NCBI RefSeq assembly: GCF_051622035.1 | Contig: NC_135365.1 | Span: 15,356,001 to 15,420,000, forward strand | Direction of reading: 5' to 3' | Origin: Arctopsyche grandis | Lineage: Eukaryota; Arthropoda; Insecta; Trichoptera; Hydropsychidae | DNA length: 64,000 nt | Part shown: piece by piece, positions 23,974-36,000 of the stretch | Layout of the letters: each line of letters opens with the position of its first letter | Numbering within the stretch: position 1 is the stretch's first letter | Position numbers and translations under genes: made by a program | The notes under the pieces: generated by a model | Databases searched by the model: none | What the model saw: the letters and a program-made list of their open reading frames with translations, nothing else | What the model was told of the DNA's origin: nothing

Positions 23974-24666
23974 CTTAGTTGATGGAAGTTTGTTAAAAAT
24001 TGATTATTTGTAATACAATAAATGAAAACATTGAATTACGGTATATAAAAAATTTAGTTTAATTTTTTTTTGTTTATTTATTCATCTTGAAGTTTTGATA
24101 TTTATAGCCTTTAATTTAAGATCGATACTTCAGAATATGTATATAATAGAGCCTTAAATTTTAAGTGAACATAATGGTAAAGTGTTCGTTTATGTATGTA
24201 TATGTACATATTACGTTATACAACAATTTCAAATCATAACAATAATGGCAAATTTTATAGCATATTTATCATTTTGGTTTCATAAAATTATGACACAGAA
24301 CTACATATTATAACACAACTTTCACTCTTCAGTTAGTTGATAAAAAAATATTTTGGTGAATAAAACATGTTTATATCTACCTTTATATGTATATATGTAT
24401 AGGTATACATATTTGGGAAATATGTTTGTAATGCGAATAAAATTGTTTTGAGGTAAATTGCCACATTTAGTTGACGGATTTTGATGAATTTTTTTTTTAC
24501 GAACTATTATTGTTATTATAAATTTATATGTAAGAGGAAAATTACCAGAAATCATAGTTAGTATATGTACATATATAACAATGTATGTATTATAAATTAA
24601 AATATTTTTTGCTTATTCTAAAAATTAAAATCAAAATCAACTATGTACAGTCAAACTTAACAGTTA
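23974..24666. other. intergenic, AT-rich
   Basis: Nothing recognised. Confidence 0.35.
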
Positions 24667-25287
24667 CACATTGAGTCTATAAGGAAAATAGTGATTATTT
24701 TGAACAAACAAATCATAACATTTTTTAGAAACACAACTATTTATTAATATGGGTCCTCGTCTTTCGAGCAATTTACACAATTTCCGCGTAATCAAGTTCT
24801 GCTGTACATTTTTTTGCGATTGCACGGATCAGTACCGAAATTTTTAGACGTAAAATTTTAATTAACAAATTACATATATAGAAAATCAACGCTTCGCAAT
24901 TTGGCTGTTACGTCAATTCGACAGTCCGACTCTTATTTTAGCCACCTTATATAACACACTCAATATATGACGCGGATTATCGTATAATAGGTACATAGGT
25001 ATATGTGGTTATAAGATCTGAAATATTTTGTCGATTCCAAAGTTCAATTCTCTCATGGGAGCTTTTTTCGTACATTATTGTTTTACGCTAGGTTCAATAA
25101 AAAATCGATAGCTAATATAATATATAGATGTTAATGAATTATTTAGACGAGTTTTGGCTTTTGGTGTGGATGTGCCACTTTCACACTTCACGGTGAAGGT
25201 TTCTCTAGTACAAATCGATATCCAGACTGACCTCAAGGTTTCAGACCACATCGGGTTGGTTGGCCGTAGGTAAGCCGTGCGCAATTT
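24667..25287. repeat. dispersed repeat, copy 1
   Basis: This ~620-bp block recurs in the same orientation at 48634-49270. Shared blocks include GGAAAATAGTGATTATTTTG, CGTAATCAAGTTCTGCTGTA and GGTTGGTTGGCCGTAGGTAA. No termini or coding capacity are recognised, so the class is unknown. Confidence 0.8.
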
Positions 25288-25700
25288 TGTCGTATGCATA
25301 CAAATATATGTAACGATAATGTCTTTCCGGGTTATTACCAATTGTGTTTGATCTAATCTTTAGAATTTCCACAAGTCATTAGTGCGGTCGCGCCTAATGC
25401 GTCACTCAAAATTGCGAACTTTAAAAAGAAGTGTGTCGGCGAGTATTTGTTTGCCGCCATTTGATAACACCAGGGCTGTTCGTTTTTTTTTGTATGTGCG
25501 CGCAGTAGAGTTCGTTCAGCGAGAGAGCGACCAATATGACTAAAGCCCGGACCCTGAGGGGGCTGTATATTGTTCAAATGTTCAATTGAACAATAAACGG
25601 CACGCTTCCGGTCCTACCTCTAAATATGACAATATTGGTTACTACAGGCTGACGACAAAGCATGCTTGACGCATATATACATTAATTTTTCAAAGTTTTT
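25288..25700. other. intergenic
   Basis: GC-moderate sequence without a supported gene; short minus ORFs look random. Confidence 0.3.
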
Positions 25701-25707
25701 CTCGAAA

Positions 25708-26293
25708 ATGAAATATATATATATATAAAAATGAATGTCTGTGTGTGTATGTGTCTCGAATAGGCTCCTAAGCCACTGAAGCGATTAAGATGGAACTTTC
25801 AGGATTTGTTGTATGCATGTCCGGGAAGATTACTGTGAAAAAAAAAACGGGAACGGAAACGTGAAAAACGGGAATGAGTGTCATTCGCTATTATTTTTAA
25901 ATGTTTTCGCGTCGCGACCAGGGTGTTCGCTGCCTGCACATATGTTACCAAAAAAACTCCATTGTCATCTAAAAACGGAATACTTTTCCGTTTCTAATTA
26001 TCTAGTATAATATGGGATACACCGTTATCGATCACTGTCAAGCGTCGTCCGAGGGTCGACGAATTGGTATATATCACCGTCAAGTTAGTATAAACAATTC
26101 TATAGAATTTCAACGAGACCGCTCCGATCCCGCACGATCCCGCAAGATCCGGCGTATCATACCGGGTATGACCCTATTTTTTGTGTGTGTTTAAAACTAT
26201 CTAAAAAAAAATATCCCGCGTACAGCATACCGCTCCCTCGCTGTGTGATCGCGCCCTTATTGTGGCATTGCAACGCATGCAGGGTTCAGCTAG
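25708..26293 (+). mobile_element. non-autonomous Helitron, copy B, with nested MITE
   Basis: It starts in a TA run then AAAAATGAATGTCTGTGTGT, carries the same AACTTTCAGGATTTGTTGT and GCATGTCCGGGAAGATTACT blocks as copy A, and ends GCATTGCAACGCATGC...TTCAGCTAG before T. A PIF-like MITE fragment is inserted at about 26008-26256. Confidence 0.75.
26008..26256. mobile_element. PIF/Harbinger-like MITE, degraded copy nested in Helitron
   Basis: It keeps GGGATACACCGTTATCGATC, ACTGTCAAGC and the right end CTGTGTGATCGCGCCC followed by TTA. The left inverted repeat is lost. Comparison with Helitron copy A shows the host sequence resumes after it. Confidence 0.6.
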
Positions 26294-27016
26294 TATGTAA
26301 ATATAAAAGAAAACTTCACTGTCTGATGATTCGAAGTTCGAGGAATCAAATCCATAGTTGACAGTAAAGCACAACGAATCGTAGTCAATCATTTGGTCTA
26401 TTTTTTTTTTTACAAAATTCGATGACGAACGTACGTAATTAAATACGTGGTATCATTACTACTGCATAATGTGAAAGGCTAAAACTTTTTTTTATTACAG
26501 GAAACTTCCACTTTTTAGTTTATTTACTTTTGTTTTGTGATCATGCGAAAATTCGATCTCGAGTTTTTGACTGATTTGAACTCAATCAATCAAGTTTTTT
26601 TTTGTATATGTTACAGTCGAAGTGTAATATCAGTTGTAATATATTATATTCCAACTGGAGTTTTAGGTCATTCACATTCGAATACAATTCAACTAGTAAA
26701 TTATAACTTTACAAGGGCAAATACACTTTCAACAATCTGCGCCAGTTGTAATATATAACAGTTGAGTTTTGACAGCTCTGATTTTCTTACGAATGCTTTA
26801 TAATTCAATAATGCGCTAATATTTGCTAGGTATTACGAATAAAGGTAATGAGTTCCGTATTATGATAACTCAAAGAATGTGTTCAAAACAAAAATAAATG
26901 TGACTTTCCAACTCAATTTATTAGTCGAGTGACGTTTTCACGAAAACCTAACCTCTCCACCCAACCTAGTACCCACCTATAATTGTACTGTATTCACAGT
27001 TGTAATATATTTTTTC
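26294..27016. other. intergenic
   Basis: No supported gene. Scattered GTTGTAATATAT-type motifs near 26630-26760 and 26995. Confidence 0.3.
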
Positions 27017-27220
27017 CATAGAAGTAGAATGCATAGAATCGCTCTCAGCCTCCAAAAATGTTGCTACAAAAACTCTGCGCGGCAGAGTTTGTTCATTGTT
27101 TGCTAACCTTCGTCTCTCTCTCTCTTGTCTCTCTTCTTACTTTCCGTTTCTCTCTTCGATGGCTCGCTTTTGGACGGTATTTTTGCTAACAATGACCATC
27201 CTATGCATTCTACTTCTATG
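27017..27220. mobile_element. MITE with 20-bp inverted termini
   Basis: CATAGAAGTAGAATGCATAG at the left is matched by CTATGCATTCTACTTCTATG at the right, 204 bp overall. Superfamily unassigned; no clear target duplication. Confidence 0.75.
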
Positions 27221-27339
27221 ATTTTTACCATTTGTACATAATTCGCCATATGAATTAACTTAAGTGGGTTAGACGGAATATATTCTAAGTAGTCAGAATG
27301 ATTAATAGTGAAATACATAAAACAATTGTGATTTTTTTT

Positions 27340-27807
27340 TCTAATATATAATTTTTAAAGAGACTTTGTATGTACATATGTAAGTTTTGGCTCGTAGAAT
27401 TCGTGACGTTATCTAAAAATCAAATTTTCTATAACGACGACTGTTTCAGTTCTCGATCCGAATTCCTGTTACAATTCCGGATCCGGATTCCTTTTTCAGT
27501 TCCAAATCCGGATTCCTTTTTCAGTTCCGGATCCAGATTACTTTTTCAGTTACAATTCACGATTCCTGTTTCAGTTCCGGATCCGGGTTCCTGTTTCAGT
27601 TCCAATTCCGTTTCACGGTTCCAATTTCATTTCTGATTCCCTCACATATAAAAAAAACATTCGTTTCTGATTGGCTTTCGTTATATAATTTTTTTCGATT
27701 CAAATAAATTTAATGAAAAAACAAATGAATGTTTACTATTAGATCAGCCATGTTTAAGCGGTCTGCATATATTACACATACCGAGCGAAGCCGGGTAAAA
27801 CCACTAG
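27340..27807 (+). mobile_element. non-autonomous Helentron with internal minisatellite
   Basis: The 5' end TCTAATATATAATTTTTAAA then GAGACTTTGTATGT matches, inverted, the 5' end at 53248. The 3' end is GAGCGAAGCCGGGTAAAACC then ACTAG before T. It inserts between T and T. The interior has a tandem array at about 27441-27632. Confidence 0.82.
27441..27632. repeat. minisatellite, ~27-bp unit
   Basis: Diverged repeats of CAGTTCCGGATCCGGATTCC plus TTTTT, inside the Helentron. Confidence 0.85.
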
Positions 27808-28762
27808 TTATTTATAAAAATAACGAACATACGCAGAAAACAGAAAATTCCTTTAAATTACATATGTATATCAAACGTAACAAACATTAAAAAGATCATA
27901 CATATTTAAATTTTTGATGAAAGGATTTTGTTTTTATAAAATCGCGAAGTTGTTACGTGTTTTATACTTACATATATTAATGTACATATATATGTAGTCT
28001 CATGGCATATGAGGTAATTTAGTAAATCCAGCGATTTATGTAACATGCTCTCGCGAGAACATGCTCAAAAAATACTCATTTAGAACTTCTTCCAGCGTAC
28101 TTAAACTTAAAATTTCTTAATTCCATGGTTAAAATGTATATTTTATAAGCATTTGCTCGCTAATATGCTGTAAACGAATTGTGCCGTCTTATGTGTGTTA
28201 TACATACATGTATTAAAAAGAAATGCGATGTAGAATAAAAAAGACGGAGAAAGTAAGTAGAATGTGAAATGGTCAGTGATTTAAACACGAATTCAGATGG
28301 GTGACGGAATATCATGTTTAGTGATTTACGTATGTACATGATGTACATATGTACATCCGAAACAATTTGCGACAGGTTCCTATATTCCGGTCACTGAAAC
28401 AAATTAGGATGAATAGTTATGCTATGAACATATGTATCTCCTCTTGGTATATGTACATTCAGCACGTTGTTTTTTGCTTTTTTTATTATTACGAAATTAT
28501 GTTCACAATACATCTTATATCTATTTTAATAGCTACTGATCTACTGATCATTTTCTATTTTACAATTTAATTTAATTTGGTTAGTAATCATAGTATTATA
28601 TTATTCTAATGTTAATCTACAGCATAATAGGAAAAAGAGCTCAAAAACCTATTTACAATCCTTATTCAGCACGTTGTGACTGGCTGGCGTTACGTGTCAA
28701 AGTTTCATGATTTTTTCATATCATTCTATGCTGAAATCTTTCTTTTTTTATTACACCACTGA
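27808..28762. other. intergenic, AT-rich
   Basis: No supported gene or bounded repeat. Confidence 0.35.
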
Positions 28763-28771
28763 GGTCAAATG

Positions 28772-29595
28772 GGGGACGCGACAATTGGTGCAAGTCCAAA
28801 AGGTTCAACGACAAAATGTACCCGAAAATTAGTGCACTGACAAAATGTACCCGCGACAAAATGTTCACGCGACAAAATGTACCCGCGACAAAATGTTCAA
28901 GCGACAAAATGTTCAAAAATCCTAAATTTTCCTATTTTAATGGAAAAAGTAACTTTTTATTGTATTATACATATTTATCGATGTATATGGTACTTTTTAT
29001 CATATAGATCGCGGATGTTATTAAATTAGTATAAATTACAGGTGTTCTCTACCGCACCAACATATTCTTATTTAAATTGAACAATTACATTTTAAGCGAA
29101 TGTCATTGTGACTCATTGAATATCATTTAAAGATGTCATTGAATTAGTTTAAATGTTAGGGGTTCTTATTTAAATTGAAAAAAAAAAACTTTCTAAGCGT
29201 ATGAACTGCAGATTACATTGAATCAATTTATATGGCAGGGCTTCTCAACCGTCTCCAAAATTTTCTTTATTTAAAATGAATAATTTACTTTTTATCGTAT
29301 ACATCGCGGGCGTTATTTAATTAGTTTAAATGACAGGTGTTCTCAACCGTATCCAATACTTACTTATTTAAATTGAAAAATAATAATAATTTAAAATTAA
29401 CTTTGAAAATTTAGGATTTTTGAACATTTTGTCGCTTGAACATTATTTCCGTGGACATTTTGTCGCGTGAACATTTTGTCGCGGGTACATTTTGTCGCGT
29501 GAACATTTTGTCGCGGGTACATTTTGTCAGTGCACTAATTTTCGGGTACATTTTGTCGTTGAACCTTTTGGACTTGCACCAATTGTCGTGTAACC
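28772..29595. mobile_element. Mutator-like fold-back element (MULE type) with iterated subterminal motif
   Basis: Arms of about 160-190 bp are inverted copies. Terminal parts are ACGCGACAATTGGTGCAAGT (left) and ACTTGCACCAATTGTCGTGT (right). Within the arms GCGACAAAATGTTC/GCGACAAAATGTAC repeats about six times per side. A perfect 9-bp direct repeat GGTCAAATG flanks it (28763-28771, 29596-29604), as for Mutator-like elements. The loop has diverged copies of a TTATTTAAATTGAA-linked block. No transposase frame. Confidence 0.82.
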
Positions 29596-29604
29596 GGTCA
29601 AATG

Positions 29605-30054
29605 CTTTCTATTCAACTTCGTGTGAATAGTGATGCATCGATGACATCGCATGATTAAATGTCCTTTATTCGAAATATTGTGTAATTGTAATGTCGTTTT
29701 GTAGATAAGTGGCAATATTGCTTCTCTCGTACACAAGTGTGTATATGTATATTTTGTTAGTCAATGTTGATTGACGCACATTTTATGGACAGTCATTTAT
29801 ATTTTTTAGACAGGCTTGATTTTCTACGAATTGCGCTCAGTCATAACCTGAATTATTCGAAATTGGATAATGGAAATTTAATTTTCTGTAATTAACCTAA
29901 TAAAATATTCATCGATATGTGGATATGTATTTATGTAAGTACATATGTACATACGTAGGCAGGTTAACGCCCTATGCTGACATAATTAAGGCAGTCGAAC
30001 ATTTTTGTTCAAAGTATGATGTTTTTGAAAGTTAAATGCGGTTTGTTAGTAGTA
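29605..30054. other. intergenic
   Basis: No supported gene. Confidence 0.3.
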
Positions 30055-30302
30055 GGGCGAAATCAGACTGGAAGGAACGCGGCACAAGGTTATTTTTAGA
30101 TACTTTTAAACATGTGAAAAAAATGTGGCATGCCCAGCACACACCGTACCAAAATCACCCCCTGGAATGTGTTCGGTAAAATTTTATCCCTGCTTGATAG
30201 CGATCGATAACGGTGTATCCCATATTTGAAGAAATGTAGGAGAACCCCTACAGCGGGGAGCTAAGCACACGACGTGCCGGTCTTCCCTGTGTGATTTCGC
30301 CC
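30055..30302. mobile_element. PIF/Harbinger-like MITE, copy 2 (inverted relative to copy 1)
   Basis: A 248-bp element begins GGGCGAAATCAGAC and ends GTGTGATTTCGCCC. Its interior matches the reverse complement of the 15.2-kb copy (for example CCAAAATCACCCCCTGGAAT). Flanks read GTA and TAC, so only TA is shared. Confidence 0.82.
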
Positions 30303-30525
30303 TACGACGATTGAGCGTTCGCGCACGTATAGATACATTCGAGAAACCGCATCAAAGCTTGGAAAATACTGTACAATACTTCACATCTGAATGTATCGAG
30401 ATAGCAAATAGTTATAATTTTAAATAGCAGAAATTAGAAATTTTAAAATGTCTTTTTCGTCGTTTGTGCATATGTATGTATATTAATTTATTTATTTATT
30501 TCACATACATATGTATATACATATA
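30303..30525. other. intergenic
   Basis: AT-rich sequence ending in a (TTTA)n run next to the SINE tail. Confidence 0.3.
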
Positions 30526-30956
30526 CCAGGAAGGTCTATCAGGTAAACCCCAACGCACCTTCCTGGCCAATTACAAACATCGATATACAATTTTTTTAAC
30601 AAAGCGTCAGAGACGTCTGTGGATAAATTTTGACACATTTTTGATAAACTTTTTTTATTTTATTTGACACATTTTTTTTATATAAATTATCAAATTTCAA
30701 ACTCTGAAAAACTCGAAATTTGCGAGACATTTATGGACAAATTTGCAGTATTTTTATACAAATCAGCGGAATTCGAGATGCTGAAAAAAGATGTTGGAAC
30801 CGTTTCGATGAAAATCGGATAAATTTGCAAACTCTGATAGGAAACGATCGACCTGGACTCACAAACCAAGTTCTGGCTAGCAGCAACTTGTGGAACTCGA
30901 ACCCGTGACCACTATTTTCGAAAACATATATGCTAATCACTAGTCCACGCTGCTGG
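30526..30956 (-). mobile_element. tRNA-derived SINE, copy 1
   Basis: Read on the minus strand it begins CCAGCAGCGTGGACTAGTGA (A-box-like) and carries the B-box GGGTTCGAGTTCC about 40 nt later. It ends in a shared 3' block containing GGAAGGTGCGTTGGGGTTTA. Same orientation as the next copy. Confidence 0.8.
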
Positions 30957-31099
30957 TTTTAAACAAATTTATGTAAATGAATTGCAAATTATTTTATCTT
31001 TGACAATCTAAATATTTTGTTTTCTGGTGTTTGGAATAGATCAGTAAAATATCAATATAATCCAATATTATTATTATTATTCTGTTATTACATTTTATA

Positions 31100-31517
31100 C
31101 CAGTAAGTCCTTACAGGTAAACCCCAATGCGCCTTCCTGGCCAATTACAAACAATACAGCATTTTTATTATACAAGTCGCTGAATTCTGAGACACTGAAA
31201 ACTCGCAAATTAATGAGACATCTATGAATCGTACATAATTTTTATTGTACATTAATCATACTCAAATAGTGGTAACATAGTAGGTAGGAAGGATTTTAGC
31301 CAATTTTTAATCGGGAACCGTTTCAACAACGAAATCAGAGACAATTGGCAAACTCTGATAGGAAACGATCGACCAGAAGTCACAAATATCCAAGTCTGAC
31401 CAGCAGCACTACAGATATACTCAGAAAAATTATTTTCAATTGAGGTCAGCTCTTGGGATCGAACCCGGCGCCTCTCAGTGTAAGGCAGAAGCTTAGCGAC
31501 CGAACTATGCTGCTGGC
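31100..31517 (-). mobile_element. tRNA-derived SINE, copy 2
   Basis: On the minus strand the head reads GCCAGCAGCATAGTTCGGTC then GCTAAGC (A box), and CGCCGGGTTCGATCCC (B box). It shares CGATCGTTTCCTATCAGAG and the CCAGGAAGGCGCATTGGGGT 3' block with copy 1. These boxes are internal RNA polymerase III promoter elements. Confidence 0.85.
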
Positions 31518-32865
31518 TATGTGTAAATATGTACATACATACATATGTAGGTCAAATTGGAAATTCGGCTATTTTTTGCTGTTTTACCTCTTTCTGATGC
31601 TTGTTTCGTCATAGTTTCTACATATTATTATATAATATATACTGATTGCTCTTTTCAGTTTAGTTAAGGTTACTATATCCTCATTATTAAAAAATATGAC
31701 ACCCAATATAGTCAATATATATGTGTAGGTTTTTAGATTAAAACAAAAATGTAATAAAAAACAGGCCACTATAGAAAGAACAGGATTACCTAAAATTTCA
31801 CTTGACAAGATTATCATATTTTAATTTTTTGGAAAAAAAGAAAAATGTTTTATTAAATTATAAACTGTATAATGAAATACATACTTCTGATTAATCTGAT
31901 TAATCATCAAAGTGACCACTTTAACCACTTCATCGCCATAAGTGCACCGGTGCGCGCTCCTTCGTATTTAAGGCTATGACACGAAATTCATTTTCGTTTC
32001 TTCACAGTGACATCTAAACATATCCTGTGATACTAATGAAATTGAAAAAAGTCAATATTTTTCGTTTGTGATATATTCAAGAGGTATATTCAATGGTTGA
32101 CGCTAAATACATATAATAAAATAATCGAATCGGTTTCTACAAACTTGTGGCGATTAAGTGGTTTAGGTTTAAGTTTTTCAAGTAGTGAAAAAAATATTGA
32201 ATCTTTGTACTTGAGCGAAAGTGATATATTTTACGGGAAAATTATTATTTTTCAATTGAAGATGAAAGTTTTTAAGTTGTGCCATTTTTTTACAGCACTA
32301 CGCTAATGTCGATTATTAATTCATGTTTATATATTAGTCAGTATGAAAGTTGTTTGAATGTTTTATTTCCCTTTTCTTGTTGCATTTTTTATAATGAAGG
32401 TCATAAAACATATGTACATGGTTACTTAGTGTATTATTAAAATAGAAAGAATAAAAAATAGTAATTGCATATAAATCTACTTTTCAACCCGATGAAAGTT
32501 CCTATTTTTTTTATACATATTTTTTTACAATTTGCATTTTTAATATAAATTAATAATTTCCTTTAAATGTTTTGTTACCGTAGTTATACTTTAAATCACT
32601 GGAATTTAAAACTTTATTCCAAACTGTCTGGTTCTTTCATCTCATTTAGACCAAACAGTAAACCATCATTAATATACATAGAATTTAATTTATAAAAATA
32701 AGTTTATGTAAGATTCACATGATTTTTTAATAATTATATAATATTTATATTTTTTATCTGAAAATATAATATCAAACCATAAAGTAATCCCAGACGATTA
32801 ATATGTGGTCTTTGACTTTAAAATATGTACATCCGCTATAGGAATACAATTTTTAAAATTTCTAA
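31518..32865. other. intergenic upstream of ABCA copy 1
   Basis: AT-rich. A GC-richer patch at 31930-31990 is unassigned. The ORF at 32097-32306 has no recognised family. Confidence 0.35.
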
Positions 32866-32936
32866 ATTCTAAATATGATAAAATCAATGAAGACATTGAA
32901 TTGACATGTTATATGTTTTTTTTTTTAGGTTTGGAA

Positions 32937-32993
32937 ATGAATGTGAGACCTACATTATCTACAAACCAAGTTATCATGATAGTTAGTCGGTAA
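32937..32993 (+). promoter_or_regulatory. upstream ORF in ABCA copy 1 leader
   Basis: The leader exon appears to begin at 32929 after TTTTTTTAG. It contains an 18-codon ORF (MNVRPTLSTNQVIMIVSR) that ends 51 bases before the main ATG. Copy 2 has the same ORF with the same length. It may reduce initiation at the main ATG. Expression is inferred. Confidence 0.5.
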
Positions 32994-33044
32994 CTTTAAA
33001 CAGTGAAACAATAACAGGTTTTATAAAAAAAACCCACCGCAATC

Positions 33045-36000
33045 ATGCCGGGCAGTTGGGATAAATTCAAGCTTTTAATATGGAAGAATTTTGTGCTTCA
33101 GAAGAGGCACAAATTGCAAACAATGATTGAAATACTCGCACCAGTTGTTTTTGCTACATTGATGGTGCTCGTTAGAAGTCTCGTTGAACCTGACACCGAA
33201 CCAGAATTACGCTATACTCCATTTGATCCATCTCATTTCAATTTTCCTGCATTGCCTTCGAATATGACCAATAATACTCTTACTACAAGAAGGTACATAT
33301 TAACAAATACAATTTTCTTGTGCCATACGATAATTTACAAAGAGTGTATTTTTGATTTTGAATGTATTATTTATATTTAAGAAACATTCCAACTCGTATA
33401 TCGTATTCGCCTGAATCTCCTGATATAAGAAAAATTGTAGAAGATACTGTTTGTTACTTGGCTTTGAAAAACAATGTAACTTTGCCGTGTTTTATGATAC
33501 TGTTTGGGGCCCGTATTGATGCATATCCAAATGCATCAACACTTGAACAAAAATTAATTGATCCCAGCATGAATGATTCAACTTTATGTGGAATTCAATT
33601 TGATGATAATTTAGCAGGTCAGATATTATAATTTCAATTTATGTTTTCAGTTGATTTTTATCTGACTGATTTGTTTTACGAATTCCTCTCCGTCATTAAG
33701 CTAATGTTGTATTTATGTTAAATTTTAGGCGTGAAATTTGAAGATTGGCCGGATCATATAAATTTATCCTTAAGATTTCCAGCCCAATTGCGCACTATGA
33801 TTCCACCTAATCCTTTTCTGAATTGGAAAACAAATTTCCTATATCCTGTTATACAAGTTCCTGGTCCTAGAACTCGTAATGACAATACTGGAGGTTGGCC
33901 AGGTAAAAAAATCTAAATGGCTTTTATTTAGTTTATATACATTATAAAATGTATGTAAAATTATAATAATTTAAAATAAAATTCTGTAGGCTACGTTCAA
34001 GAGGGTTTCATACCAATCGCACATGGAATCATTCATACAATTACAAAAAAATTAAATAAAAATAAAACTCTCGATGTGCCAGATTTGTTTATGCAACGAT
34101 ATCCGCATCCAGCGTTTTTGAATGATGATTTATTACCAGTGCTGCAAGGATTTATCTCCATTATTATTATGCTTAGCTTTAATTATACATGCATAAACAC
34201 TGTAAGAGTGATCGCAACAGAAAAAGAAAAGCAATTGAAGGTAAATTATTTATTTATATTTATGTATATGAATGTTCATTTCGTATTGTATGTATTTGTT
34301 TGACATTGAATTATGAATATATTGATATTTTTTTGTTTTTAGGAAGTAATGAAAATAATGGGCTTATCGAATTGGTTACATTGGATGGCGTGGTTCGTTA
34401 AGTCGTTTTCGTATCTATTCGGATCTATTATCTTGATAGTAATGCTTTTAAAGGTATGTATAAAAAGGTGCCCTGTGTTAAGCTTAATTTTTTTGGTTTT
34501 TTAATAATAATTAATAATATACATATGTATGGTATAAGCAAAGCCGACGAGAGAGGGGGGGGGGGTGGAGTCTGGGTAAAGTTCCAGGACCCTGATTACC
34601 CGTGTCGGAAATCATTCATGTTATATCATCATTTTTTATTTAATTACATATTTAAAAAATAGCAACCAACATATAGGCATTTTTTTAATAGTTCTGAGAT
34701 TCGCATATTAAAAATATGTCTAAAATATATTTATATATAAAGATAGACAAATCGCTCACGACTAGGGAATCCAATCCCGGGCGTTTTCCATTACCTATGA
34801 AACCCAAAACGTAATCCCAAAAATCTTGGGATTGAAATTGAGAAAATTCGAGGCAAAAAATCGGAAATCGAAAAATTTCATTTAAAGGATCACCCGTTTA
34901 AAATGTTGCTGATCTACAAAAAAAAAAAAAAACGGAGGAAACAAGCACGGAAAAGAACATTCACTTATATTAAACTGTAAAACCAGGTGGAATAGTCTTT
35001 GCTTGAGCGATTTTTATTTTTAAAATCAAGTATACAAAAAACGCTAATAGACTTAAAGATTTTTTCTGTGACATTTTGTGAAAATGACTGAATCAAAATT
35101 ACTGAAACTATCGAAGTTTTAGAGCATTAGGTCGGGAAATTGACATGTTGTTCACAGATCTTTTATACAGTCGTGAACGAAGCGTCAGTGAGCGAGATGT
35201 CGGTGAACGAATGATCGTGAGCAAGTTGTAGTTATCGAACGGAATCTCTGAACGAAATGTCGTGTAATCATCAGGAACGCGCGCGAATACTGATTTCATC
35301 ACTAGAGACATTTGTTGACATATTGTCGAAACGTGATGACGCAAGCGTAATAATTGGTTGAATGAACAAGTACCGAAAATAATTAGACTATGAGGTCTTT
35401 GTCAAAAGCCTTGTACTTGTTGGAAATCTGAAAAAATAAAATAAAAAATGAATTACCTTGTACTAAAATTTATTATAATTTATAGGTTGAGTGGTATTCG
35501 ACTGAAAAAGGACTCACAGGCTACTCAGTGTTCACATTTACTCCATGGCACGTTATTTTGATGTTTATGATAATTTTTATAATCACTTCAATCTGCTTTT
35601 GTTTTATGATTAGCACATTTTTCTCCAAAGGTAATAATAAGTTTTATTATGTAATAGTTATTATACAAATTTCTGAAATTATATATTTTAAAGATAAATA
35701 AATATTTTCCAGCCAATACCGCAGCGACAGTAGCAGGGCTAGTATGGTTTTTATCATATTCCCCATACATGTTTTTGGCTAACGACAGAGTAATTCCATC
35801 ACTTGCCACAAGATTGTTTGCTTGCCTTGCGTCAAATACAGCTATGGCTTATGGGTTTGAAATAATTTTAATGAATGAAGGGACTGCTGACGGTATAAAA
35901 TAATGATTGTAATTTTAAATGGATATGTATCGTGTAAGTGTGAGCGATAGTTGTAAGCTTTTCCTCGTTTGCAGGCTTAAAATGGTCAAATTTCTTTACA

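Noticed and set aside
31430-31517. tRNA gene on the minus strand
   Set aside because: A and B boxes are present but the cloverleaf is incomplete and a second copy with a shared tail exists; it is a SINE head.
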